DNA of 12,168 nt from Fidelibacterota bacterium UBA7300 (lineage in GTDB: Bacteria > Fidelibacterota > Marinisomatia > Marinisomatales > UBA2128). The notes under the pieces were generated by a model, which was not told the DNA's origin, searched no databases, and saw only the letters and a list, made by a program, of their open reading frames with translations. Positions within the stretch are counted from its first letter, which is position 1, and each line of letters starts with the position of its first letter. Shown here piece after piece: positions 6,329 to 12,168 of the stretch. Where the stretch lies: assembly GCA_002471865.1 (NCBI GenBank), contig DKQU01000093.1:1-12168 (forward strand), read 5' to 3'. A program made the translations under genes and the position numbers.

Positions 6329-6388
6329 ATGAAAGTTATTGATTTTATAAAGAAAGAAAATTCAACGCTCATGAGCGAATTTAAATAA
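6329..6388 (+). pseudogene. 19-codon frame, possible stump of a metF-like 5' end
   Basis: ATG at 6329 to TAA at 6386-6388 encodes a 19-residue peptide that starts M-K-V-I-D-F-I-K-K and ends L-M-S-E-F-K. Its pattern recalls the N-terminus of methylenetetrahydrofolate reductase (MetF), which often starts M-K-V-x-D-x-I-K and reaches L-F-S-F-E at this distance. No further MetF-like sequence follows. It may be a decayed gene start, a leader peptide, or chance. The resemblance is from memory and short, so confidence is low. Confidence 0.2.
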
Positions 6389-6410
6389 CTGCTTTATTAG
6401 TAAATTCGCT
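6374..6410. repeat. Strong inverted repeat in the gap before tilS
   Basis: AGCGAATTTA (6374-6383) and TAAATTCGCT (6401-6410) are perfect 10-base inverted arms. Inside them AATAA (6384-6388) can pair with TTATT (6394-6398), leaving a 2-base bulge and a 5-base loop. A perfect 12-base palindrome, CGCTCATGAGCG (6366-6377), overlaps the left arm, so the two foldings exclude each other. No T-run follows on either strand, so a standard terminator is not supported. It may separate the ccm/GAPDH transcription unit from tilS, act as an mRNA structure, or be a repeat copy. Confidence 0.5.
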
Positions 6411-6419
6411 AAAATATTC

Positions 6420-6447
6420 TTTATCAGTGTGGAACTCACCGTAAATT
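6420..6447 (+). promoter_or_regulatory. Weak candidate promoter for the tilS block
   Basis: TTTATC (6420-6425) and TAAATT (6442-6447) are 16 bases apart and lie just before the tilS start, after the largest intergenic gap in the window. Both hexamers match the sigma-70 consensus poorly, and AT-rich sequence yields such matches by chance. The location is reasonable; the motif evidence is weak. Confidence 0.2.
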
Positions 6448-6457
6448 ATAAGCGCCC

Positions 6458-7849
6458 ATGAATAAAATAAATAATATGAAACGTGTTTTTGTTGAACATC
6501 TACGCAGAACAGGGTTACTTCCCAAGCATTCGAGAATCCTTGTTGCACTTTCCGGCGGGATGGATTCCGTTGTTCTGATGTATTTGTTGGATACTCTTTC
6601 TTCAGATCAGAATTGGCACATTGAGGTAGCTCATTACCATCACGGAATTCGTGGAGAAGAAGCGGATGAAGATGCAGCATTTTCTGAAAAACTAGCAAAA
6701 GAGAGTGGTTTGAATTTCCATGTCAAGAAGCTACCTCCTATGCCGGACAATAGCAGCGAAAACTGGGAAGCATTTGCTCGCCGTCATCGCTATCAATTTC
6801 TGGAAAAGTGCAGGGAAACCGCAGGGCTCGACTGGATTGTCACTGCTCACCACGCTGATGATCAAGCGGAAACGATTTTGATGAAGATACTGCATGGAAC
6901 AGGTGTCCAGGGGCTTCAAGGAATCCGAGAGAAAGTTGGCACGATAGTCCGGCCGCTCCTGCCGTTTAAGCGTGAGAACATTGAAGCGTATGCAGAGGAG
7001 AATTCCTTACTATTCCGGCACGATTCCACAAACGATGATACGAAATTTGAACGGAACTTTATCCGACATGAAATTCTTACAGTTCTCGGCTCTCGATTTT
7101 CAGACTATCAAAGCGGAATCAAAATCCTGACAGAAAATGTGAACGAATTAGAAGATTTCCTCGAAAAAGAATTGGAAAGAAGGAGGGAGACCCTTGTGTC
7201 TGTTCGAAGCGATGGTGTTCTTTGTATAAATGTTGACCATCTTATGATGGAATCTGCCTTCATGAGAAAACGGCTAATCTATCATCTCACAAATGGCGGT
7301 GATTGGCGTGGGCATGTCTGGCGATCACTGGATGCTTTCCTCAATTCGTCGAGGACGGGACAGATGTTAGCACTCCCCGGAAGTTGGACACTGTTGAGAG
7401 ATAGAGAAAAATTCCTACTTTCTCAAAAAACACTGTTTAAAGCTGATGATATTTACCAAAGCTTTCAAGCAAGAGATTTATCAATGAGTGTAGGAGATTA
7501 TAAGTTTGAGCTCGTAATATTAAGTGAATCTGCTCCGTTTACAACTGATAGCAGTGAAGAATTGATCGATATAGCTTCAATTCCTTCGAATACATTACAA
7601 CTCCGGGGTTGGCAGCCTGGTGACAGGATGAATCCACTTGGTTTGAACGGTAGTAAAAAAGTCAGTGATATTTTAATTGATCGGAAGTTAGATCGCTTTG
7701 CTAAAGATAGACAATATGTACTTACATCAGATGATGAAATCGTATGGCTTTGCGGTGTCTGTCTCGACGATCGATTTAAAGTGACCGAAAAAACTTCTCG
7801 GTTTGGACGTTTACAGTGGCTTGAAGAGAATTTATTATGCGAGAATTGA
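6458..7849 (+). CDS. tilS: tRNA(Ile)-lysidine synthetase TilS
   Basis: TilS uses ATP to join lysine to C34 of the CAU-anticodon isoleucine tRNA, so that it reads AUA codons as Ile. The PP-loop ATPase motif S-G-G-M-D-S is at 32-37. Family blocks follow: H-H-G-I-R-G-E-E-A-D (61-70), T-A-H-H-A-D-D-Q-A-E-T (129-139), G-T-G-V-Q-G-L-Q-G-I (147-156), R-P-L-L (165-168) and D-S-T-N-D-D (189-194). The C-terminal TilS domain is recognisable in R-G-W-Q-P-G-D-R-M, followed by L-G-L-N-G-S-K-K-V-S-D-I. At 463 residues it is full length. Two starts are possible, 6458 and 6476; neither has a Shine-Dalgarno site, and the second gives an N-terminus (M-K-R-V) closer to the family norm. It overlaps hpt by 13 bases. 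Confidence 0.94.
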   Translation: MNKINNMKRVFVEHLRRTGLLPKHSRILVALSGGMDSVVLMYLLDTLSSDQNWHIEVAHYHHGIRGEEADEDAAFSEKLAKESGLNFHVKKLPPMPDNSSENWEAFARRHRYQFLEKCRETAGLDWIVTAHHADDQAETILMKILHGTGVQGLQGIREKVGTIVRPLLPFKRENIEAYAEENSLLFRHDSTNDDTKFERNFIRHEILTVLGSRFSDYQSGIKILTENVNELEDFLEKELERRRETLVSVRSDGVLCINVDHLMMESAFMRKRLIYHLTNGGDWRGHVWRSLDAFLNSSRTGQMLALPGSWTLLRDREKFLLSQKTLFKADDIYQSFQARDLSMSVGDYKFELVILSESAPFTTDSSEELIDIASIPSNTLQLRGWQPGDRMNPLGLNGSKKVSDILIDRKLDRFAKDRQYVLTSDDEIVWLCGVCLDDRFKVTEKTSRFGRLQWLEENLLCEN

Positions 7850-8364
7850 TTTCTGCTGCACAGCTAGCCAAAAGAATTGGTGAAATGGGTAAAGAAATTT
7901 CCAGAGATTACAAAGGGAGAGAACCCATCTTTGTGGGAGTTTTAAATGGCAGCTTTATTTTCATGGCAGACCTTTTACGTGAAGTGACCATTGACTGTGA
8001 AGTGGACTTTATAAAATTATCGAGTTATGAAGGTAATGCTTCTTCTGGAACAATTCATTTAAGAAAGGATATTTCCTCTGACGTTGCCGGAAGAAATGTA
8101 ATTATCGTTGAAGATATCGTCGATTCGGGATTAACTATTAACTTTTTGAAATCTCGTATTGAAGATTCTATGCCATCGTCGGTGGCTGTGGTAAGTTTGC
8201 TTTTCAAAAGAGAGGTAGCAAAGCTAAATTTCGACTTGGATTATGTTGGATTTGAGATTCCTGCTGATTATGTTGTAGGCTATGGACTTGATATGGATCA
8301 GAAAAAGAGGAACTTAAAGGGTATTTTTTCAATAGAAGACGAGTTAGAGAAAAACTGTAATTAA
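7837..8364 (+). CDS. hpt: Hypoxanthine phosphoribosyltransferase
   Basis: This cytoplasmic enzyme salvages hypoxanthine (and usually guanine) to IMP/GMP using PRPP. The 175 residues show the family marks: L-N-G-S-F-I-F-M-A-D-L (36-46), the flexible-loop S-S-Y-E-G (62-66), the PRPP-binding V-E-D-I-V-D-S-G-L-T (91-100), and the purine-site stretch V-G-F-E-I-P-A-D-Y-V-V-G-Y-G-L-D (137-152), followed by K-R-N-L. The N-terminus M-R-E-L-I-S-A resembles homologues, which supports the ATG at 7837 even though it lies 13 bases inside tilS. A tilS-hpt-ftsH order is widespread in bacteria, including Bacillus, which backs all three assignments. Confidence 0.95.
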   Translation: MRELISAAQLAKRIGEMGKEISRDYKGREPIFVGVLNGSFIFMADLLREVTIDCEVDFIKLSSYEGNASSGTIHLRKDISSDVAGRNVIIVEDIVDSGLTINFLKSRIEDSMPSSVAVVSLLFKREVAKLNFDLDYVGFEIPADYVVGYGLDMDQKKRNLKGIFSIEDELEKNCN

Positions 8365-8367
8365 GGA
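8364..8367 (+). promoter_or_regulatory. Shine-Dalgarno site of ftsH
   Basis: AGGA overlaps the end of the hpt stop codon and lies 9 bases before the ftsH ATG at 8377. It supports that start. Confidence 0.5.
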
Positions 8368-8376
8368 TTTATTAAA

Positions 8377-10404
8377 ATGAGTGAACAGGAAAACAAGAAC
8401 AAACACAGTACACCTGATAATCAATCTGGCGGCGATCAACAGAAGGGTAATCAAGGCTTCCAGTGGAAGCAGGCGGGTAAAACATCTCTTATCTGGGTAA
8501 TTATCCTTATATCAGCCATTTTTGTCTCAGGACTGTTTACCGGCACAAACGGAGATGAAGTTGAGCTTAAGTATTATGAATACGAACATTTCCTGAATTC
8601 GGAAATAATAGCTTCTGCAGAGATTATAGAGAATGAATTCCACGGTAAGCTTAAACGTCAACATACAATTGAACGGGGTAGTCAACGAATACCGGTAGAT
8701 GCCTTTTGGGTTGTACTACCAAGAGAAGCTGATGAAGCTATGGAGACCGAATGGAAGGCAAGAGGGATTCAATATACGTTTGATACACCAAGTGTTGATT
8801 GGGGTGGATATCTCTTGAGTATGGCACCGTGGCTTCTTTTAATAGTTTTCTGGATTTTCATCATGCGGCGAATGCAGGGAGGTGCCGGCGGTACAAAAGG
8901 TCTTTTCAGTTTTGGAAGAAGTAAGGCACGCCTCTGGACGACTGATAAACCAGGTGTTACTTTTGATGATGTGGCCGGCTGCGAAGAAGCTAAAACGGAA
9001 CTTACGGAAATAATCCAGTTCCTGAAACACCCCAAACGGTTCCAAAAGCTGGGAGGTCGAATTCCTAAAGGTGTCCTCTTGCTGGGCCCTCCAGGGACTG
9101 GAAAGACACTTATGGCGCGAGCCGTTGCGGGTGAAGCCGGCGTGCCGTTTTTCAGCATCAGTGGAGCAGACTTTGTAGAGATGTTCGTAGGTGTAGGTGC
9201 CTCAAGGGTTCGAGATCTATTTGAGCAAGGAAAGAAACATGCTCCGGCAATAGTATTCATAGATGAAATTGATGCTGTAGGCAGACATCGCGGTGCTGGA
9301 CTTGGCGGAGGCCATGATGAACGGGAACAGACCCTTAATGCACTTCTGGTGGAGATGGATGGATTTGAGCCCAACACCAATATCATTATTTTGGCTGCGA
9401 CCAATCGACCTGATGTTCTCGACTCAGCACTGCTTAGACCTGGACGTTTTGACCGACAGGTTGTGGTAGATGCTCCTGATTTACGAGGTAGACATGGCAT
9501 CCTAAAAGTTCACACCAGGAATATCCCCATGAAAGATGTCAATCTCGAGACCATTGCTAAGGGGACGCCGGGACTTGTAGGAGCTGATCTTGAAAACATT
9601 GTGAATGAGGCAGCGCTACTGGCGGCGAGAAAAGAGAAGTCCAGTGTGAACATGGACGATTTTGAAGAAGCGAAAGATAAAGTGATGATGGGTGTAGAAC
9701 GGAAGAGTATGCTCTTAAGCGATGAGGAGAAGGAACTGACTGCCTATCATGAATCCGGACACGCTTTAGTAGCTAAGCTTCTCCCGGATGCGGATCCAGT
9801 TCACAAAGTGACAATCATTCCGCGTGGTCGAGCTCTGGGTCTCACAGCACAACTTCCCATTGATGAAAGACATAACTATGCTAAATCTTATATTGAGACG
9901 AAGCTGAAAGTCCTAATGGGTGGAAGAGTCGCTGAGCAGATTATCTTCGGTGAACTCACCACAGGTGGTGGAAACGACATAGAAGTCGCTTCTAAGGTAG
10001 CCCGGAAAATGGTGTGTGAGTGGGGAATGAGTGACGTTATGGGGCCGCTCACATTTGGTAAAAAGGAAGAAGAGATCTTCCTTGGTCGGGAAATCGCCAA
10101 ACACCGTGACTATAGCGAAGAGACAGCACAGAAAATCGATGAGGAAGTGACCAAGATTCTTACCGGTGCTGAAGATGATGTTATGAAACTTCTGAAAGAA
10201 AATATTGACAAACTGCACGCATTAGCCAAAGTACTGTTGGAATACGAAACAATTGAAGGTTCTGAGTTAGATGGTATTTTGGCAGGTGAAAAATTGAATA
10301 GACGTCCTGCCCGGGAAAATAATGGTCAAACAATCGAAAAAGCAGAAGATACTGAATCGGTCGACGAGATCGAACCAGAGAAAGAGGAAAAAGAGGTAAA
10401 ATAG
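8377..10404 (+). CDS. ftsH: ATP-dependent membrane zinc metalloprotease FtsH
   Basis: FtsH is a hexameric AAA+ protease in the inner membrane that degrades misassembled membrane proteins and some regulators. The 675 residues run: a polar Gln/Asn-rich cytoplasmic tail (1-36), span 1 (about 37-55), a periplasmic domain (about 60-140), span 2 (about 144-163), then the AAA domain. Motifs: Walker A G-P-P-G-T-G-K-T (237-244), pore loop F-V-E-M-F-V-G (266-272), Walker B F-I-D-E-I-D (294-299) and second region of homology N-R-P-D-V-L-D-S to R-P-G-R-F-D-R (343-360). The protease domain has the zinc motif H-E-S-G-H (458-462) and the third ligand Asp534. The C-terminus is a Glu/Lys-rich tail. All catalytic residues are present. 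Confidence 0.97.
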   Translation: MSEQENKNKHSTPDNQSGGDQQKGNQGFQWKQAGKTSLIWVIILISAIFVSGLFTGTNGDEVELKYYEYEHFLNSEIIASAEIIENEFHGKLKRQHTIERGSQRIPVDAFWVVLPREADEAMETEWKARGIQYTFDTPSVDWGGYLLSMAPWLLLIVFWIFIMRRMQGGAGGTKGLFSFGRSKARLWTTDKPGVTFDDVAGCEEAKTELTEIIQFLKHPKRFQKLGGRIPKGVLLLGPPGTGKTLMARAVAGEAGVPFFSISGADFVEMFVGVGASRVRDLFEQGKKHAPAIVFIDEIDAVGRHRGAGLGGGHDEREQTLNALLVEMDGFEPNTNIIILAATNRPDVLDSALLRPGRFDRQVVVDAPDLRGRHGILKVHTRNIPMKDVNLETIAKGTPGLVGADLENIVNEAALLAARKEKSSVNMDDFEEAKDKVMMGVERKSMLLSDEEKELTAYHESGHALVAKLLPDADPVHKVTIIPRGRALGLTAQLPIDERHNYAKSYIETKLKVLMGGRVAEQIIFGELTTGGGNDIEVASKVARKMVCEWGMSDVMGPLTFGKKEEEIFLGREIAKHRDYSEETAQKIDEEVTKILTGAEDDVMKLLKENIDKLHALAKVLLEYETIEGSELDGILAGEKLNRRPARENNGQTIEKAEDTESVDEIEPEKEEKEVK

Positions 10405-10425
10405 GATTTCCTTTGACTCTCTTTT

Positions 10426-10444
10426 GTGTAAAGTACACTTTTTT
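10426..10444 (+). terminator. Weak terminator-like hairpin between ftsH and folP
   Basis: GTGTA (10426-10430) and TACAC (10434-10438) form a 5-base stem with a 3-base loop, followed by six T (10439-10444). The T-run is good but the stem is short and low in GC, so any termination would be partial. The ftsH-folP gap is only 67 bases. There is no convincing promoter for folP, although TATAAA at 10457-10462 is a possible -10. Confidence 0.3.
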
Positions 10445-10471
10445 AAATAGACCTGTTATAAATTATCAATA

Positions 10472-11305
10472 ATGACGTTATCTAAACTCTTATGTCAGAA
10501 CCGAACACTCATCATGGGTGTGTTGAATATAACTCCCGATTCTTTTTCCGATGGTGGCGAATTTTACGATGCTGATAAAGCTATTGAACGAGCCGTCCAG
10601 ATGGTTGAAGAAGGAGCTGACATCATAGATATCGGTGGTGAGTCATCCCGACCAGGTGCGGACCCAGTAAATGACTCGGAAGAACTCCGCCGAGTGTTGC
10701 CCGTTATTTCTGCTTTGAATGAAACTATAGATGTTCCCATTTCCATTGATACCTACAAGTCTGTCGTTGCAGAACAAGCGCTTGATGCTGGTGCGACCAT
10801 CATCAACGACATTTCTGGTTTACGTGGAGACAACCTCATGGCGCAGCTATCGTCTGAACGGGATGTTCACTCAATCATCATGCATATGAAAGGAACACCA
10901 AGGACTATGCAGGTTAATCCCAGCTACAACGACTTGATGACTGAACTTGTAAACTATTTCGAAGAGCGGATTGCTTTCGCACTTTCAACCGGCATCTCCC
11001 GAGAAAAAATTATTCTCGATCCCGGGATCGGTTTTGGCAAGCGAGTGGCGGACAATTTTGTTATCTTGAATGAGCTGCAGAAAATATGTGATTTGGGCTA
11101 TCCTGTTATGATAGGACCGTCGAGAAAATCGTTCATCGGCAAGACGCTTGAGCTGCCTGAAAATGAACGACTCGAAGGGACTTCAGCATCCATCACAGCT
11201 GCCATCTTAAACGGCGCGAAAATTGTTCGCGTACATGATGTTAAAGAGATGCGGCGAGTGGTTCTGATTTCAGACGCCATTCGTCTTGAGGGAGCAGCGG
11301 CATGA
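10472..11305 (+). CDS. folP: Dihydropteroate synthase
   Basis: FolP condenses p-aminobenzoate with dihydropterin pyrophosphate in folate synthesis; it is the target of sulfonamides. The 277 residues form a complete TIM barrel with every signature block: N-I-T-P-D-S-F-S-D-G-G (19-29), D-I-G-G-E-S-S-R-P-G (53-62), S-I-D-T-Y-K (91-96), I-N-D-I-S-G (111-116), M-H-M-K-G-T-P (137-143), D-P-G-I-G-F-G-K (183-190), G-P-S-R-K-S-F (215-221) and V-R-V-H-D-V (252-257). The ATG at 10472 has no Shine-Dalgarno site. The gene overlaps cdaA by 4 bases (ATGA), so the two are probably translated together. Confidence 0.96.
   Translation: MTLSKLLCQNRTLIMGVLNITPDSFSDGGEFYDADKAIERAVQMVEEGADIIDIGGESSRPGADPVNDSEELRRVLPVISALNETIDVPISIDTYKSVVAEQALDAGATIINDISGLRGDNLMAQLSSERDVHSIIMHMKGTPRTMQVNPSYNDLMTELVNYFEERIAFALSTGISREKIILDPGIGFGKRVADNFVILNELQKICDLGYPVMIGPSRKSFIGKTLELPENERLEGTSASITAAILNGAKIVRVHDVKEMRRVVLISDAIRLEGAAA
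11288..11294 (+). promoter_or_regulatory. Shine-Dalgarno site of cdaA
   Basis: GAGGGAG near the 3' end of folP sits 7 bases before the cdaA ATG at 11302. It supports that start and coupling to folP. Confidence 0.6.
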
Positions 11306-12075
11306 CACTCGTAAAACTGGGATTTCTCTCCATCACTCTCGTGGACGTCATTGATATCATACTGGTGACGTGGCTGTTCATCCAGCTCTATCACTATTTC
11401 AAAGGAACTAGGGCTGGACACATGCTCGTAGGACTGGTAATCATTCTTATATCATCGTTTCTGTTTAGAGCTTTCGGCATGCGCGGGATGATATGGATTG
11501 TAGATCAGATTCAAACAGTTTGGGTTGTCGCTTTCGTAATTCTGTTCCAACCCGAACTGCGTCGCCTGCTTATCTTTGTTGGACGAACACGCTTTATCCG
11601 ACGGCTCTTCAAAGTAGGAACTTCAAAGACTATTGACGCCGTTTCGGAAACGTGTGTTGAACTTCAGCGGAGGAAATGGGGCGGGCTCATCGTCCTCCAG
11701 CGTGATACAGGTCTAAAGTCCATTAAAGAGGGCGGTACTCCACTTAAATCTGAAGTGACAGCTCCACTTCTTGTTTCAATCTTCAATCCCCAGTCACCTC
11801 TGCACGACGGGGCTGTAATTATTCAGAACGATGTTTTGGAGGCAGCACAATGTATTTTGCCGTTAACAGAGCGAGAACAGCTCGATCCTAACCTTGGGAC
11901 CCGCCATCGGGCAGCGCTCGGTATTAGCGAAGAGACGGATGTGATTGCTGTAGTGATTTCTGAAGAAACTGGAAAGATAGCCGTCGCCATGGATGGCATC
12001 CTTGAACCCAATTTGGACGAATTCGCATTGCGGCGCAAACTGAATGAGCATCTCTTTGTGGGGTCGGGGGAATAG
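11302..12075 (+). CDS. cdaA: Membrane diadenylate cyclase CdaA (c-di-AMP synthase)
   Basis: CdaA makes the second messenger cyclic di-AMP from two ATP; in other bacteria this nucleotide controls potassium and osmolyte transport and cell-wall balance. The 257 residues hold three N-terminal membrane spans (about 12-30, 40-56 and 64-82), the family linker F-Q-P-E-L-R-R (82-88), then the DAC domain. Its catalytic motifs are D-G-A (169-171, in L-H-D-G-A-V-I-I) and R-H-R (201-203, in G-T-R-H-R-A-A-L-G-I-S). Length is typical. Start at the ATGA overlap with folP. In Firmicutes cdaA is usually followed by cdaR and glmM; here the 93 bases after the gene show no such frame. Confidence 0.95.
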   Translation: MTLVKLGFLSITLVDVIDIILVTWLFIQLYHYFKGTRAGHMLVGLVIILISSFLFRAFGMRGMIWIVDQIQTVWVVAFVILFQPELRRLLIFVGRTRFIRRLFKVGTSKTIDAVSETCVELQRRKWGGLIVLQRDTGLKSIKEGGTPLKSEVTAPLLVSIFNPQSPLHDGAVIIQNDVLEAAQCILPLTEREQLDPNLGTRHRAALGISEETDVIAVVISEETGKIAVAMDGILEPNLDEFALRRKLNEHLFVGSGE

Positions 12076-12168
12076 AGTATAGAATTCATCCTTTTTTGCA
12101 TTCTTTGCTTTGTTTAAATATTTGACTGAACCTTTTCTTTCCATATTGAGACTATTGGCTACCTAACG
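12076..12168. other. Non-coding end of window after cdaA
   Basis: These 93 T-rich bases show no coding frame with family resemblance and no clear hairpin terminator. TTGACT (12122-12127) and TATTGA (12144-12149) at 16-base spacing could be a weak promoter for a gene beyond the window, but the match is poor. Confidence 0.3.

Noticed and set aside
8769..9500. 243-codon open frame on the minus strand
   Set aside because: It lies wholly opposite the conserved AAA domain of ftsH. Its product is rich in Ser, Pro and Arg with no domain pattern, as expected of an antisense shadow.
11863..12144. Minus-strand frame reaching into the space after cdaA
   Set aside because: Most of it lies opposite the catalytic domain of cdaA and the product looks like nothing known. 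A small convergent gene is not supported.
1..12168. tRNA or rRNA genes, CRISPR arrays, insertion sequences, prophage or defence genes
   Set aside because: No cloverleaf-like gene, regular spaced repeats, transposase or integrase frames were seen. The coding space is filled by metabolic, cytochrome maturation and housekeeping genes.

Overview
This window comes from a bacterial chromosome. It holds 14 genes, all on the + strand and tightly packed, with no RNA gene, mobile element or CRISPR array that I can see. The gene mix suggests an uncultured member of the Fibrobacteres-Chlorobi-Bacteroidetes (FCB) superphylum, such as Marinimicrobia/SAR406 or a relative. The grounds are a variant Ccm cytochrome c maturation set, an archaeal-type (type II) glyceraldehyde-3-phosphate dehydrogenase homologue, methylmalonyl-CoA mutase, and a tilS-hpt-ftsH-folP-cdaA block. 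This placement is inference from gene content, not a phylogenetic result.

Region 1 (2-262) is the C-terminal tail of a methylmalonyl-CoA mutase catalytic subunit. It stops where the B12-binding domain would begin in the one-chain enzyme, so the mutase is probably of the split type.

Region 2 (290-5228) is a cytochrome c maturation operon in the order ccmE, ccmF, a small ccmI-like gene, ccmA, ccmB, ccmC and a very short ccmD. CcmE carries a Cys-x-x-x-Tyr haem-attachment motif instead of the usual His motif, and no ccmH or ccmG lies in the cluster. Both features match the variant 'System I*' known from archaea and some bacteria. CcmA and CcmB (with C and D) deliver haem to CcmE; CcmE carries it as a chaperone; CcmF attaches it to apocytochromes outside the membrane.

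Region 3 (5225-6292) is a divergent type II GAPDH-family gene, translationally coupled to ccmD by a 4-base GTGA overlap. The 165-base gap after it (6293-6457) holds a strong inverted repeat, a short palindrome and a 19-codon reading frame that may be the stump of another gene.

Region 4 (6458-12075) is a housekeeping block: tilS (tRNA-Ile lysidine synthetase), hpt (purine salvage), ftsH (membrane AAA protease), folP (dihydropteroate synthase) and cdaA (cyclic di-AMP synthase). tilS/hpt and folP/cdaA overlap, so these pairs are probably co-translated. The last 93 bases show no gene.

The most unusual content is the System I*-like cluster (CcmE Cys118/Tyr122, no CcmH, altered tryptophan motif in CcmC, a free-standing CcmI-like mini-protein, a His in the CcmA Q-loop) joined to an archaeal-type GAPDH homologue.
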